Positions 1 through 10,296 of a DNA stretch of 62,166 nucleotides are shown piece by piece. The position numbers and the translations under genes were made by a program. The stretch spans positions 1-62,166 of the forward strand of contig JAKQNR010000046.1 in the NCBI GenBank assembly GCA_029565685.1, given 5' to 3'. Position 1 is the stretch's first letter. Each line of letters begins with the position of its first letter. Source of the stretch: a bacterium. Lineage in GTDB: Bacteria; Zhuqueibacterota; Zhuqueibacteria; Residuimicrobiales; Residuimicrobiaceae. The notes under the pieces were generated by a model that was given only the letters and a program-made list of their open reading frames with translations, searched no databases and had not been told where the DNA came from.

Positions 1-24
1 ATTATCATTGAAGGAGATAGTGAG

Positions 25-1215
<1,191 letters not shown>

Positions 1216-1310
1216 CTTTTAGCAGATAAAGAACATCGTCCGCAGCAACGGCGGGCGAACGGACGGAACAAGCTGCTCTGTCCGGAATCAAGTCAATCGG
1301 AGCGTTATCC

Positions 1311-1619
1311 ATGTCGGGTCAAAAACTCAGAATAAAACTCAAGGCGTACGATCACCGCTTGATCGATAAATCCACTGAAAAGATCATCAAGACGGCCAAG
1401 ACCACCGGTGCGATGATCGTGGGACCGATTCCGCTGCCGACCAGCCGTTCGGTGTTCACGGTGTTGCGGTCGCCTCATGTGGATAAAAAGTCGCGCGAGC
1501 AGTTTGAGACGCGGGTTCACAAGCGGTTGATCGACATTCACAACTCTTCGCCGAAAACGGTGGATGCGCTGATGAAGCTGGAGCTTCCGGCCGGCGTGGA
1601 TGTCGAGATCAAAGTGTGA
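1311..1619 (+). CDS. rpsJ: 30S ribosomal protein S10
   Basis: Component of the 30S head and, in the NusE role known for this family, of antitermination complexes. The 102-residue protein has the standard length and the family core ([14 protein letters not shown] near the N terminus, then GPIPLPT and the [15 protein letters not shown] region). It is the first gene of the classical S10 cluster, downstream of tuf and followed by rplC. The 95-nt gap before it has no convincing terminator, so it may be co-transcribed with tuf. Confidence 0.98.
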   Translation: MSGQKLRIKLKAYDHRLIDKSTEKIIKTAKTTGAMIVGPIPLPTSRSVFTVLRSPHVDKKSREQFETRVHKRLIDIHNSSPKTVDALMKLELPAGVDVEIKV

Positions 1620-1689
1620 TGACCGCGGCGTCCGTTTTTAATTGATCAGACGTGCGACGGCGCTATTAACCCTATTCGATGGTATATCA

Positions 1690-2310
1690 ATGCGTGCACT
1701 TATCGGCAAAAAAATCGGCATGACCCGGATCTTTGATGAAGCCGGCAACATGGTTGCGGCAACGGTTATCGAAGCCGGTCCCTGCGTGGTGACGCAGGTT
1801 AAGACCCAGGACAAGGATGGCTATACCGCCGTTCAGGTGGGTTTCGGCAGTAAAAAAGAAAAGCACAGCAACCGGGCGTTGCGCGGCCATTTCAAGGCCT
1901 CCGGCAAGGGACCCTATGAGGTGGTGCGTGAGTTGCGCGATCTGGAAATCGATCGCGAAGTCAAGATCGGCGATGAGATCAAAGCCGACATCTTTACCGT
2001 GGGCGACGTCGTCCGGGTGACCGGTGTGAGCAAAGGATTGGGATTTCAGGGCGTGGTGCGTCGGCATCATTTCAACGGCGGTCCGGTGACCCATGGTCAG
2101 AGCGATCGGCTGCGTGCGCCGGGTTCTTTGGGTCAGTCCTCCTATCCTTCGCGCGTATTCAAGGGTTTGCGCATGGCCGGCCGCATGGGCGGCGACCGCG
2201 TAACCCTGCGCAATCTGCGCGTGCTCAAAGTGGATATCGCCAACAACCTGCTGATCATCAAGGGGGCGGTGCCGGGAACAGAAAACGGGATTGTTTTAAT
2301 CAGAAAGTAA
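1690..2310 (+). CDS. rplC: 50S ribosomal protein L3
   Basis: Early-assembly 23S rRNA-binding protein near the peptidyl-transferase centre. I place the start at the ATG at 1690, giving 206 residues beginning [15 protein letters not shown], the universal L3 start; the frame is open further upstream from a TTG at 1642, but those 16 codons do not look like L3. The long central loop ([20 protein letters not shown]) that reaches towards the catalytic centre is present. No strong Shine-Dalgarno is visible before the ATG. Followed by rplD after 8 nt. Confidence 0.96.
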   Translation: MRALIGKKIGMTRIFDEAGNMVAATVIEAGPCVVTQVKTQDKDGYTAVQVGFGSKKEKHSNRALRGHFKASGKGPYEVVRELRDLEIDREVKIGDEIKADIFTVGDVVRVTGVSKGLGFQGVVRRHHFNGGPVTHGQSDRLRAPGSLGQSSYPSRVFKGLRMAGRMGGDRVTLRNLRVLKVDIANNLLIIKGAVPGTENGIVLIRK

Positions 2311-2318
2311 ACTCGCAT

Positions 2319-2948
2319 ATGGAATTACAGGTTTACAGCAAAGAGGGAAAAGAGACCGGCCGCCGCATCAAGGTCTCGGATAAAATTTTCGCCGTGGAGC
2401 CGAACGAACATGCGGTTTATCTGGCGGTGAACGCCCAGCTGACCAATGCGCGGCAAGGCACCCGGGCCACCAAGACCCGTTCCGAGGTCTCCGGCGGCGG
2501 CAAAAAGCCGTGGAAGCAAAAGGGACGCGGCACCGCGCGATCCGGTTCCAGCCGTTCGCCGATCTGGCGAGGCGGCGGCACCACCCATGGCCCGCAGCCG
2601 CAAGAGTTCGAGTTCAAGCTGCCGGTCAAGGTGAAGCGTCTGGCGCGCAAATCGGTGTTGTCGGCCAAGGTGAAAGAGGACGGCATCCGCATCGTGGAGG
2701 ATTTCAGCCTGGAGCAGGCCAAGACCAAAGAGGTGTCGACGGTGTTGAAGAGTTTTGGCCTGACCGGCGCTCGGACTCTGCTGTTGCTGCCGGAATACGA
2801 TGAAAAATTCTGGCAGGCCAGCCGCAACCTGAAAAATCTGCGCGTGCATATCGCCAAGGACGCCTCGACGTATGATCTGCTGCACTGCCGGACCCTGCTG
2901 GTCATGGAGAGCGCGATTAAAAATCTGGAGGAACCTTTCAAGTCATGA
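2319..2948 (+). CDS. rplD: 50S ribosomal protein L4
   Basis: 23S rRNA-binding protein lining the exit tunnel; in enterobacteria L4 also regulates the S10 operon, which cannot be judged here. The 209-residue protein has the globular N terminus, then the basic glycine-rich tunnel loop (GGGKKPWKQKGRGTARSGS), then the C-terminal domain. Its TGA overlaps the ATG of rplW by 4 nt (ATGA at 2945-2948), implying translational coupling. Confidence 0.97.
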   Translation: MELQVYSKEGKETGRRIKVSDKIFAVEPNEHAVYLAVNAQLTNARQGTRATKTRSEVSGGGKKPWKQKGRGTARSGSSRSPIWRGGGTTHGPQPQEFEFKLPVKVKRLARKSVLSAKVKEDGIRIVEDFSLEQAKTKEVSTVLKSFGLTGARTLLLLPEYDEKFWQASRNLKNLRVHIAKDASTYDLLHCRTLLVMESAIKNLEEPFKS

Positions 2949-3256
2949 AACGTGAACAGCCCATCATCATTAAACCGATCCTGACTGAGAAAGCGCTCAA
3001 GATGCAGGAAGCGGCCCATCGCTACACCTTTCAGGTGCATGCGGATGCCAACAAGATCGAGATCCAGCAGGCGGTGACGAAAAAGTTTCAGGTGCGCGTC
3101 AACGATGTCGCCACGGTCAACGTCAAGGGCAAGACCAAGCGCCAGAACACCCGTCGCGGGATCACCCGCGGCAAGCGTTCGGACTGGAAAAAGGCCATCG
3201 TGACTCTGCGCCCGGAGGACAAGATCGATTTTTTTGAAAGCACCAAGACAAAGTAG
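2945..3256 (+). CDS. rplW: 50S ribosomal protein L23
   Basis: Binds 23S rRNA at the tunnel exit and is the docking site of trigger factor and SRP in known systems. The 103-residue length is typical. Family motifs include IIIKPILTEKA at the N terminus and the VNVKGKTKRQ loop. It overlaps rplD by 4 nt and precedes rplB by 22 nt. Confidence 0.97.
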   Translation: MKREQPIIIKPILTEKALKMQEAAHRYTFQVHADANKIEIQQAVTKKFQVRVNDVATVNVKGKTKRQNTRRGITRGKRSDWKKAIVTLRPEDKIDFFESTKTK

Positions 3257-3278
3257 TTGAATACCAGGAGAATCACCA

Positions 3279-4100
3279 ATGCCCGTTCGCACGTTCAAAC
3301 CCGTCACACCGGGACAACGGTTTAAAAGCGTCAATACCTATGAGGAGGTGACCGCCTCGACGCCTGAGCGCAGCCTGTTGGTGCCGCTGCGCAAGTCGGG
3401 CGGCCGCAACAATCTTGGACGCGTGACCTCCCGTCATCGCGGCGGTGGACACAAGCGGTTTTATCGCGTGATCGATTTCAAGCGCGACAAGTTGGAAATC
3501 CCCGCTGTGGTCGCTACGATCGAATATGATCCCAACCGCAGCGCCAACATCGCCCTGCTGCACTATCGCGACGGTGAAAAGCGGTATATTCTGGCCCCGG
3601 TGGGGCTGCAGGTCGGGGACAGCGTGCTATCCGGCGCCTCTCCCGAGATCCGGCCGGGCAACGCCATGCCGTTGGAAAAAATTCCGCTCGGAACTTTTGT
3701 GCACAATGTGGAGATGAAAAAAGGCAAAGGCGGCCAGATGGCGCGCGTGGCCGGCTCCTATGTGCAGATCATGGCCAAGGAGAATGATCTCGTTCAGCTG
3801 CGCCTGCCTTCCGGCGAAGTGCGCATGGTGCGCATCGATTGCCGCGCCACCATCGGCCAGGTCGGCAATACGGATCATGAAAACGTCAGCGTCGGCAAAG
3901 CCGGCCGTTCGCGCTGGCTGGGCCGCAGACCCCATGTCCGTGGAGTGGCGCAGAACCCGGTCGATCACCCCATGGGCGGCGGCGAAGGCAAGAGCTCAGG
4001 CGGCCGCCATCCGTGCACGCCGTGGGGCAAGCCCACCAAGGGGTTCAAGACGCGCAAGACCAAACCCTCGGATCGTTTAATCGTAAAACGCAGAAAGTAA
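3279..4100 (+). CDS. rplB: 50S ribosomal protein L2
   Basis: Large primary 23S rRNA-binding protein needed for subunit association and peptidyl transfer. The full 273 residues are present, with the OB/SH3-like RNA-binding core and the C-terminal signature around [20 protein letters not shown], which carries the conserved His close to the peptidyl-transferase centre. A good ribosome site (AGGAG) precedes the ATG. Directly followed by rpsS. Confidence 0.98.
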   Translation: MPVRTFKPVTPGQRFKSVNTYEEVTASTPERSLLVPLRKSGGRNNLGRVTSRHRGGGHKRFYRVIDFKRDKLEIPAVVATIEYDPNRSANIALLHYRDGEKRYILAPVGLQVGDSVLSGASPEIRPGNAMPLEKIPLGTFVHNVEMKKGKGGQMARVAGSYVQIMAKENDLVQLRLPSGEVRMVRIDCRATIGQVGNTDHENVSVGKAGRSRWLGRRPHVRGVAQNPVDHPMGGGEGKSSGGRHPCTPWGKPTKGFKTRKTKPSDRLIVKRRK

Positions 4101-4112
4101 TGGGTGTCCACT

Positions 4113-4397
4113 ATGGCAAGATCACTGAAGAAAGGTCCTTATATTGATGACCGGCTGTTCGAGCGCATCGAGCAGCTCAACAAGGGCAACCAGAAAAAGG
4201 TCATCAAGACCTGGGCGCGGCGGTGTACGATTCCCCCCGAGTTCGTCGGGCATACGCTGGCCATTCACAACGGCAACAAGTTCATCCCCATCTTTATCAC
4301 CGAGAACATGGTCGGGCACAAGCTGGGCGAGTTCGCCCCGACGCGCACGTTCCGCGGTCATACGGAGAAGAAGGCCGAGAAGGTTGTCAAACACTAG
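4113..4397 (+). CDS. rpsS: 30S ribosomal protein S19
   Basis: 30S head protein that works with S13 at the subunit interface. From the ATG at 4113 it has 94 residues and starts [12 protein letters not shown], the family consensus. A GTG at 4104 would add three residues (MST) and cannot be excluded, since neither start has a strong Shine-Dalgarno. The C terminus ([11 protein letters not shown]) matches the family. Lies between rplB and rplV. Confidence 0.96.
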   Translation: MARSLKKGPYIDDRLFERIEQLNKGNQKKVIKTWARRCTIPPEFVGHTLAIHNGNKFIPIFITENMVGHKLGEFAPTRTFRGHTEKKAEKVVKH

Positions 4398-4427
4398 ACG
4401 CTTTGAATAAGGTTGGAGAGGTTATAC

Positions 4428-4781
4428 ATGGAAGCAAGGGCGATTGCAAAATGGATTCGCATGTCCCCTTTCAAGGTCAGGCGCGTGGCCAATCAGGTGC
4501 GCGGCAAACAGGTGAACGAGGCGCTGAATGTGCTGCATTACAGCGTGACCGCGGCGTCGGAGCCGCTGGAAAAAGCCTTGCGTTCGGCGGTGGCCAACAT
4601 CCTGAACAAAGAGGAGGCGAACAAGCTGTCGCCGGATGATCTGTTCATCAAAGAGCTGAAGGTGGATGAGGGATATGTTCTGAAACGGTTTCGCGCCGCC
4701 TCTATGGGGCGGGCGGTGCGCATCCGGCGCCGCACCTGTCACATTCACGTCACCGTGGCTGAAAAAGACGACAAAAAGTAA
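4428..4781 (+). CDS. rplV: 50S ribosomal protein L22
   Basis: 23S rRNA-binding protein whose long beta-hairpin lines the exit tunnel. The start is set at ATG 4428 because GGAGAGG at 4415-4421 is ideally spaced for it; a TTG at 4413 would lie before that site. The 117-residue protein begins MEARAIAKWIRMSPFKVRRV and ends with the arginine-rich hairpin (GRAVRIRRRTCHIHV). Followed by rpsC after 18 nt. Confidence 0.96.
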   Translation: MEARAIAKWIRMSPFKVRRVANQVRGKQVNEALNVLHYSVTAASEPLEKALRSAVANILNKEEANKLSPDDLFIKELKVDEGYVLKRFRAASMGRAVRIRRRTCHIHVTVAEKDDKK

Positions 4782-4799
4782 ACAAAGAGGAGCTTGGTT

Positions 4800-5429
4800 T
4801 TGGGACAAAAGACAAATCCAAAGGGATTTCGCATCGGCATCGTGCGTGGCTGGGATTCCAATTGGTTCGATGAGAAGGACTTTGCGAAAAAGCTGAGTGA
4901 AGACACCATGTTGCGCAAGTATGTGCGCAACCGTCTGCAGAAAGCCAGTGTGGCCAAGATCGAGATCGACCGCACGCCCAAGCAGATCACGTTGACCATC
5001 CACACCGCGCGTCCGGGCATTGTCATCGGCCGCAAGGGGGCGGAGGTGGACAAGCTGCGCGAAGAGCTGCAGCGGGTCACCGGCAAAGATGTGCAACTCA
5101 ACATCAACGAGATCAAGCGGCCCGAGTTGGATGCGTTTTTAGTGGCCGAGGGGATCGCCGGCCAGCTGGAGGGCAAGGTGTCGTTCCGTCGCGCGATGAA
5201 GAAAGCGATGATGTCCGCCATGCGCATGGGCGCCGAGGGCATCCGCATCTGCTGTTCCGGCCGGCTGGGCGGCGCTGAAATGGCGCGCCGCGAGCAATAC
5301 AAGGAGGGACGCATTCCACTGCATACGCTGCGGGCGGACATCGATTTCTGCCGGGCGACGTCGCACACCGCTTATGGCGCCATCGGCGTCAAAGTCTGGA
5401 TCTGCCGCGGTGAAGTGATAGGTGAATAA
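4800..5429 (+). CDS. rpsC: 30S ribosomal protein S3
   Basis: 30S protein at the mRNA entry site, with a KH domain that has helicase function in known systems. I choose the TTG at 4800: it gives the universal start MGQKTNP and lies 7 nt after AGAGGAG (4786-4792), whereas the TTG at 4794 would lie almost on top of that site. The 209-residue protein contains the KH motif ([16 protein letters not shown]) and the C-terminal S3 domain ([12 protein letters not shown]). Confidence 0.96.
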   Translation: MGQKTNPKGFRIGIVRGWDSNWFDEKDFAKKLSEDTMLRKYVRNRLQKASVAKIEIDRTPKQITLTIHTARPGIVIGRKGAEVDKLREELQRVTGKDVQLNINEIKRPELDAFLVAEGIAGQLEGKVSFRRAMKKAMMSAMRMGAEGIRICCSGRLGGAEMARREQYKEGRIPLHTLRADIDFCRATSHTAYGAIGVKVWICRGEVIGE

Positions 5430-5468
5430 GTTCGGCTTTGGTAAAAATATTTCTGGAGTGATGATATC

Positions 5469-5888
5469 ATGTTAATGCCCAAGCGCGTTAAATTCCGAAA
5501 GCAACAGCGCGGCCGTATGCGCGGCAAGGCGGTACGCGGGTCCCTCCTGGTCTACGGCGAGTACGGATTGAAGACCATGGAGCCTCACTGGATCACCGCG
5601 CGACAGATCGAGTCCGCCCGTGTCGCCATGACCCGCTACATCAAACGCGGCGGCAAAATTTGGATCCGGATTTTCCCGGACAAACCCTGCACCAAAAAGC
5701 CGGCGGAAACCCGTATGGGAAAAGGCAAGGGCGCACCGGAATACTGGGTGGCGGTGGTCAAGCCGGGCCGGGTGATGTTCGAGATCGCCGGGGTGGATGA
5801 GAACACGGCGCGCGAGGCCCTGCGGTTGGCTGCGCACAAATTGCCGGTCAAGACCAAGTTTGTCACAGCGGCAGAGTTTGGAGACTGA
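5469..5888 (+). CDS. rplP: 50S ribosomal protein L16
   Basis: Late-assembling 50S protein contacting A-site tRNA. The 139-residue protein starts [11 protein letters not shown], as is usual for the family, and carries the conserved segments [16 protein letters not shown] and [14 protein letters not shown] second in-frame ATG two codons later is an alternative start. Followed within 4 nt by rpmC, so probably translationally coupled. Confidence 0.97.
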   Translation: MLMPKRVKFRKQQRGRMRGKAVRGSLLVYGEYGLKTMEPHWITARQIESARVAMTRYIKRGGKIWIRIFPDKPCTKKPAETRMGKGKGAPEYWVAVVKPGRVMFEIAGVDENTAREALRLAAHKLPVKTKFVTAAEFGD

Positions 5889-5892
5889 GAGC

Positions 5893-6093
5893 ATGAAACT
5901 GGAAGAGTTGAAAAAGCTGAACACGGAGGAGATTCAGGTCCGGTTGGAGGAGGCCCAGGTGGAGATGGAAAACCTGCGCATCCAGCATTCCACCCGTCAA
6001 CTGGACAATCCGCTGCGAATGCGAAGCCTGCGCCGCGAGATCGCGCGCATGAGAACGATTCTCACCGAGCGAAACCTGGGTCTTCGCAAATAG
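5893..6093 (+). CDS. rpmC: 50S ribosomal protein L29
   Basis: Small two-helix protein near the tunnel exit. Start is ATG 5893, only 4 nt after the rplP stop, giving 66 residues beginning [10 protein letters not shown]; the upstream in-frame extension lies inside rplP in another frame and is not L29. The typical [17 protein letters not shown] segment is visible. Followed by rpsQ. Confidence 0.95.
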   Translation: MKLEELKKLNTEEIQVRLEEAQVEMENLRIQHSTRQLDNPLRMRSLRREIARMRTILTERNLGLRK

Positions 6094-6126
6094 TCGTTAA
6101 CCTGATAGCTGTTGGAGAAACGGTAC

Positions 6127-6381
6127 GTGGAAAGAAATAAGAGAAAAGTCAAGATCGGCATCGTCGCCAGCGACAAGATGCAGAAAAGCCGCGTGGTGGT
6201 GGTGGAGCGGTTCGTCAAGCATCCCCTGTACGCCAAGTATGTGAAAAAGACCTCCAAGTTCATGATGCATGACGAGCGGAACGAGAGTCACGCCGGCGAT
6301 ATGGTCAAGATTATGGAAACCCGGCCGTTGAGCGCCCGCAAACGGTGGCGGCTGGTGGAAGTCCTGGAACGTGCCAAATAA
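6127..6381 (+). CDS. rpsQ: 30S ribosomal protein S17
   Basis: Primary 16S rRNA-binding OB-fold protein. I prefer the GTG at 6127 (84 residues, [21 protein letters not shown]) because GGAG at 6114-6117 sits about 9 nt upstream; a TTG at 6112 would overlap that site and add five residues. The [10 protein letters not shown] and [18 protein letters not shown] motifs are typical. Followed by rplN. Confidence 0.94.
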   Translation: MERNKRKVKIGIVASDKMQKSRVVVVERFVKHPLYAKYVKKTSKFMMHDERNESHAGDMVKIMETRPLSARKRWRLVEVLERAK

Positions 6382-6409
6382 GTTTATTTTGCGATAAGGG
6401 ATCAGCGAT

Positions 6410-6778
6410 ATGGTACAAGAGTATACCCGTTTAAACGTCGCCGACAACACGGGCGCCAAGAAGGTTATGTGCATTCGCGTCTACGGCGGTTCCGGTCGGC
6501 GCTTCGCCTCCGTGGGCGACGTCATCATGGTGGCCGTCAAACAGGCCATGCCCAACAGTTCGATCAAGAAAGGCGACAAGAGCAAAGCGGTCATCGTTCG
6601 CACCAAAAAGGAAAAACGGCGCAAAGACGGTTCCTATATCCGCTTCGATGAAAACGCGGCGGTGTTGATCAACGACGCCAACGAACCCAAGGGAACCCGC
6701 ATCTTCGGTCCGGTGGCGCGCGAGTTGCGCGAGAAGCAGTTCATGAAGATCATCTCGTTAGCTCCTGAAGTTCTTTAA
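6410..6778 (+). CDS. rplN: 50S ribosomal protein L14
   Basis: Subunit-interface protein of the 50S particle. The 122-residue length is exactly typical. Motifs include [17 protein letters not shown] at the N terminus and [13 protein letters not shown] near the C terminus. First gene of the spc-type block, 28 nt after rpsQ. Confidence 0.98.
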   Translation: MVQEYTRLNVADNTGAKKVMCIRVYGGSGRRFASVGDVIMVAVKQAMPNSSIKKGDKSKAVIVRTKKEKRRKDGSYIRFDENAAVLINDANEPKGTRIFGPVARELREKQFMKIISLAPEVL

Positions 6779-6813
6779 TCGATAACCGATCAGTCAATGA
6801 GACGAGTTCAACC

Positions 6814-7149
6814 ATGCGAGTAATAAAAAACGATCAGGTTCTGGTCATCGCCGGCAACAACAAGGGCAAAAAGGGCAAGGTGCTCAAGGTGTTCCCGGAA
6901 AAAAATCAAATCATCGTCGAGGGCGTGCACTTTATTAAAAAGCACACCCGTCCGTCGCAGAAAAGCCCGCAGGGCGGCGTGATCGAAAAAGAGGCGCCCA
7001 TCCACATCTCCAACGTGATGGTGATCTGCCCCAAATGCAACACGCCGGCGCGCATGGGCTCCCAGGCGGTGACCGATGAGGTAAAGGGCCGAAAAAATCG
7101 TGTTCGGGTCTGCAAAAACTGCAATGAAATGCTGGTCCCAACGACCTAA
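6814..7149 (+). CDS. rplX: 50S ribosomal protein L24
   Basis: Assembly-initiating 50S protein with a KOW motif (about residues 5-32, VLVIAGNNKGKKGKVLKV). The 111-residue protein has two CxxC pairs near the C terminus (CPKC and CKNC), the zinc-ribbon-like form seen in many L24 proteins. Lies between rplN and rplE. Confidence 0.97.
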   Translation: MRVIKNDQVLVIAGNNKGKKGKVLKVFPEKNQIIVEGVHFIKKHTRPSQKSPQGGVIEKEAPIHISNVMVICPKCNTPARMGSQAVTDEVKGRKNRVRVCKNCNEMLVPTT

Positions 7150-7172
7150 TATACCTTTAAGCGGATTGAAAG

Positions 7173-7802
7173 ATGGCGGAAAAAAAATCAAAAGAAAAAA
7201 AGCAGGAAAAGCCGGCTGCGGAGCAAAAGCAGCAGCCCGCTGCGCGGCCCAAAGACTACAAGCCCAGGCTGATCAACACCTATCAGCAGGAAGTGGTGCC
7301 GCAACTGAAAAAGCGTTTCGCGTACAAGAATGTGATGCAGGTGCCCAAGCTGGAAAAGATCGTCTTGAACTTTGGCGTCGGCGATGCCACCGAGAACGCC
7401 AAATCTGTGGACGTGGCCCTGGAGGAGATGACCAAGATCGCCGGGCAGAAGCCGGTGATCCGGCGCGCGAAAAAGGCCATTTCCAATTTCAAGCTGCGGG
7501 CGGGCATGCCCATCGGCTGCAGCGTCACGCTGCGCAGCTGGACCATGTACGAGTTTCTCGATCGTTTGATTTCGGTGGCGATTCCGCGCGTCCGCGATTT
7601 TCGCGGGCTGCCGGTTAAATTCGACGGCCGAGGCAATTACAGCATCTCGGTCAAGGAGCAGATCGTTTTTCCCGAGATCGATTACGACAAGGTGGAAAAA
7701 GTGCGCGGCATGAACATCACCATCGTCACCACGGCGAAGACGGATGAAGAGGCCTATGAATTGCTCGCCGCCTTTGGCATGCCGTTCGCGAAAAAATCGT
7801 AA
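7173..7802 (+). CDS. rplE: 50S ribosomal protein L5 with N-terminal extension
   Basis: 5S rRNA-binding protein of the central protuberance. The protein has 209 residues against a usual ~180. The excess is a Lys/Glu/Gln/Ala-rich N-terminal tail (about residues 1-27) ahead of the conserved core, which begins [15 protein letters not shown]. Core motifs ([32 protein letters not shown]) are intact. The ATG at 7173 is the likely start; no internal start with a ribosome site lies just before the core, so the tail is probably real. Confidence 0.96.
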   Translation: MAEKKSKEKKQEKPAAEQKQQPAARPKDYKPRLINTYQQEVVPQLKKRFAYKNVMQVPKLEKIVLNFGVGDATENAKSVDVALEEMTKIAGQKPVIRRAKKAISNFKLRAGMPIGCSVTLRSWTMYEFLDRLISVAIPRVRDFRGLPVKFDGRGNYSISVKEQIVFPEIDYDKVEKVRGMNITIVTTAKTDEEAYELLAAFGMPFAKKS

Positions 7803-7830
7803 CTGACTCTAAACGGAATGAGGAAAAAAG

Positions 7831-8016
7831 TTGGCAAGAAAAGCACTCATCGTCAAGTCGAAGCGGACGCCCAAGTTTGCGGTTCGTCAGTATAACCGCT
7901 GCCAGCGTTGCGGCCGGCCGAGAGCCATCTATCGCAAGTACGGGTTGTGCAGGCTCTGTTTCCGCGACCTTGCCTTGGAAGGCCAGATCCCCGGCGTGAA
8001 AAAGGCAAGTTGGTAA
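7831..8016 (+). CDS. rpsN: 30S ribosomal protein S14, zinc-binding type
   Basis: 16S rRNA-binding protein of the 30S head. The 61-residue protein is the short type Z form with four zinc-ligand cysteines (C24, C27, C40, C43) in two CxxC knuckles. It starts at TTG 7831, preceded by GAGG, and begins [12 protein letters not shown]. Located between rplE and rpsH as usual. Confidence 0.97.
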   Translation: MARKALIVKSKRTPKFAVRQYNRCQRCGRPRAIYRKYGLCRLCFRDLALEGQIPGVKKASW

Positions 8017-8082
8017 TCGCCGTAAAAAAACGCTCTTAACTAATTATCACGTTTCTTCTTTGAGCTTGTAGGGAGAAAATAA

Positions 8083-8481
8083 ATGTCAAAGACCGATCCC
8101 ATCGCAGATTATCTGACCTGTATCAGAAATGCGACTCGGGCTAAACACCGAAAGGTAGACGTTCCTGCATCGAACTTGAAGCGCCGCCTTACTGAAATTT
8201 TGCAGGAAGAGGCCTTTATAAAGAATCATGTCTTCATCGAAGACGGCAAACAGGGCGTCATCCGTATTTATCTGAAATACGACGAAGACAACAACAGCGT
8301 GATCTCCGGCATCAAACGGGTGAGCACGCCAGGGTATCGAAGATACGTCGGCCGTACGAATATCCCCCGCGTCTATAACAACCTCGGCGTTTCGGTGATG
8401 ACGACCTCGCAGGGCGTGATGACCGGACAGGAAGCGCGGAAACGGGGCGTCGGCGGCGAAATCATGTTCTATGTTTGGTGA
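8083..8481 (+). CDS. rpsH: 30S ribosomal protein S8
   Basis: 16S rRNA-binding protein of the 30S platform; regulator of the spc operon in E. coli. The 132-residue protein begins MSKTDPIADYLTCIRNATRA and ends with the conserved RKRGVGGEIMFYVW. The 66-nt gap upstream contains a GGGAG ribosome site. Followed by rplF. Confidence 0.98.
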   Translation: MSKTDPIADYLTCIRNATRAKHRKVDVPASNLKRRLTEILQEEAFIKNHVFIEDGKQGVIRIYLKYDEDNNSVISGIKRVSTPGYRRYVGRTNIPRVYNNLGVSVMTTSQGVMTGQEARKRGVGGEIMFYVW

Positions 8482-8504
8482 TCCTACTAACGCAGGAGTT
8501 GAGA

Positions 8505-9041
8505 GTGTCACGAATTGGAAAAACTCCCATCCCCATCCCGGCCGGCGTCACCGCCAAGATTGAGGGACAGACGGTCGTCGCCAAAGGTCCAAAGGGCGAA
8601 CTGTCCGTCTGCATTCATCCGGAGATGAAGCTGAAACTGGAAGATGGGAAGATCTCGGTCGAGCGGCCGAGCAACGCCAAAATGCACCGCTCATTGCACG
8701 GGCTGTCGCGCACCCTGGTCGCCAATGTCATCGACGGCGTCACCAAGGGTTTTGAGAAAAAACTCGAGATCATCGGCGTCGGCTATCGTGCGGAGCTCAA
8801 GGGCAAAAATCTGATGCTGACCATCGGCTTTTCCCATCCCATCCTGTTCACTCCTCCGGAGGAGATCAAGATCACGACCGAAGGCAACAACATCGTGGTG
8901 GTGCAGGGCATTCACAAGGAACTGGTGGGCCAGGTGGCGGCCAAACTGCGCTCGCTCAAACCGCCTGAACCGTACAAGGGCAAGGGCATCCGCTATCTCG
9001 GCGAGTTCGTGCGCAAGAAAGCCGGCAAGACCGCCGCTTGA
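8505..9041 (+). CDS. rplF: 50S ribosomal protein L6
   Basis: 23S rRNA-binding protein near the factor-binding site, made of two tandem repeats. The start is GTG 8505 (178 residues, MSRIGKTPIPIP), 6 nt after AGGAG at 8494-8498; the open frame extends upstream into rpsH but that part is not L6. The C-terminal signature PEPYKGKGIRYLGE is present. Confidence 0.96.
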   Translation: MSRIGKTPIPIPAGVTAKIEGQTVVAKGPKGELSVCIHPEMKLKLEDGKISVERPSNAKMHRSLHGLSRTLVANVIDGVTKGFEKKLEIIGVGYRAELKGKNLMLTIGFSHPILFTPPEEIKITTEGNNIVVVQGIHKELVGQVAAKLRSLKPPEPYKGKGIRYLGEFVRKKAGKTAA

Positions 9042-9092
9042 TGGATATTAAATCAGATCATTGATTACCTTAATAACGGACGAGTTTGCATT

Positions 9093-9467
9093 ATGCCTGA
9101 CAAAGTGGAACAAAAAAGAGTAACGCGCCAGCGTCGTCATAAACATTTCATGAAGAAATACCGGACGACCGGTCCGCGTCCCCGTCTGGTGGTGTTCCGC
9201 AGCAACAAGCACATCTATGCGCAGATCGTGGATGATGTGCAACAGCGGACGCTTATGGGAGCGAGCTCGTTGTCGCAGGCCATCGCGGAAGAAGTGGCTC
9301 AGAGCAAGGGCAAGCTGGCGGTGGCCAAACTGGTGGGCAAACACGTGGCCAAGCTGGCCAAAGAGAAAAACATCACTCAGGTGGTTTTCGACCGCGCCGG
9401 CTATTTGTATCACGGCCGCGTCAAAGCGCTGGCCGAAGGAGCTCGTGAAGGCGGGCTCGAGTTTTAA
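9093..9467 (+). CDS. rplR: 50S ribosomal protein L18
   Basis: 5S rRNA-binding protein of the central protuberance. The 124-residue protein has the basic N terminus and the core motifs [20 protein letters not shown] and [26 protein letters not shown]. It lies between rplF and rpsE in the normal order. Confidence 0.97.
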   Translation: MPDKVEQKRVTRQRRHKHFMKKYRTTGPRPRLVVFRSNKHIYAQIVDDVQQRTLMGASSLSQAIAEEVAQSKGKLAVAKLVGKHVAKLAKEKNITQVVFDRAGYLYHGRVKALAEGAREGGLEF

Positions 9468-9509
9468 CCGTCGTTTGGCGAACAAACGGATAACATGAGG
9501 GACTCAGTT

Positions 9510-10052
9510 TTGGAAAAAGTAAATCCCGGTGAATTGGAATTAACCGAACGCGTGGTGCATGTCAACCGCGTGGCCAAAGTGGTCAAGGGCGGCCGTCGGT
9601 TCAGCTTTAACGCCATCGTGGTGGTGGGCGACGGTCACGGCCGAGTGGGCGTAGGCCTGGGCAAAGCCAACGAAGTGACCGATTCCATCTCCAAAGGCGC
9701 TGAGGCGGCCAAGAAGAATCTGGTGCGGGTACCGGTTGTGGGCGGCACCATCCCTCATGAGATCGAGGGCAAATACGGCGCCGGTCGCGTCTATCTCAAA
9801 CCCGCAGCCCCTGGAACCGGCGTCATCGCCGGCGGCGCGGTGCGCGCCATCCTGGAATCCGCCGGCCTGACCGATATTCTGACGAAAAGCCGCGGCTCCT
9901 CCAATCCGCACAACGTGGTCAAAGCGACCATCGCCGCTCTGGAAAATCTGATGGAGGCCAGCACGGTGTCGCGCAAACGCGGTCTTCCGGTGATGCGGAT
10001 CTTTAACACCATCCCCAAGGCGAAAAAAGCGGAAACGACTCTAACCTCTTAA
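9510..10052 (+). CDS. rpsE: 30S ribosomal protein S5
   Basis: 30S protein involved in decoding fidelity. The 180-residue protein contains the double-stranded RNA-binding-like N-terminal domain ([19 protein letters not shown]) and the S5 C-terminal domain ([18 protein letters not shown]). Start is uncertain: TTG 9510 has GAGGG at 9497-9501 with ideal spacing and is chosen; an in-frame ATG at 9495 would add five residues but lacks a clear ribosome site. Confidence 0.95.
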   Translation: MEKVNPGELELTERVVHVNRVAKVVKGGRRFSFNAIVVVGDGHGRVGVGLGKANEVTDSISKGAEAAKKNLVRVPVVGGTIPHEIEGKYGAGRVYLKPAAPGTGVIAGGAVRAILESAGLTDILTKSRGSSNPHNVVKATIAALENLMEASTVSRKRGLPVMRIFNTIPKAKKAETTLTS

Positions 10053-10066
10053 TGGAACCATAAGCC

Positions 10067-10264
10067 ATGAAGAAAAAAACGGCGAAACAACTGAAAATCA
10101 CCCTCATACGCAGTTTGTCGGGCCATCTGGCGCCGCAAAAAGCCACTGCCGCGGCGCTTGGCTTGCACAAGACCAATCGTTCAGTGGTGCATGCGGATAC
10201 GCCGGTCATCCGCGGCATGATCAATAAAATACGCCATCTGGTCGCGGTGGAAGAAAAGGCTTGA
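10067..10264 (+). CDS. rpmD: 50S ribosomal protein L30
   Basis: Small 50S protein of 65 residues. It has the family pattern KQLKITLIRSLSG, then LGLHKTNRSVVHADTPVIRGMINKIRHLV. Located between rpsE and rplO, as usual in bacteria that keep L30. Confidence 0.95.
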   Translation: MKKKTAKQLKITLIRSLSGHLAPQKATAAALGLHKTNRSVVHADTPVIRGMINKIRHLVAVEEKA

Positions 10265-10296
10265 GGACGGCTTAACGGCATAGCTTCGAGGATAGA

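Noticed and set aside
1216..1310. Terminator or promoter between tuf and rpsJ
   Set aside because: A CGTCCG/CGGACG pairing has a 17-nt loop and no T-run, and no clear -35/-10 pair could be defended.
2417..3334. 305-codon antisense frame across rplD-rplW
   Set aside because: It lies opposite conserved ribosomal genes with intact motifs and is a shadow of G+C-rich coding sequence.
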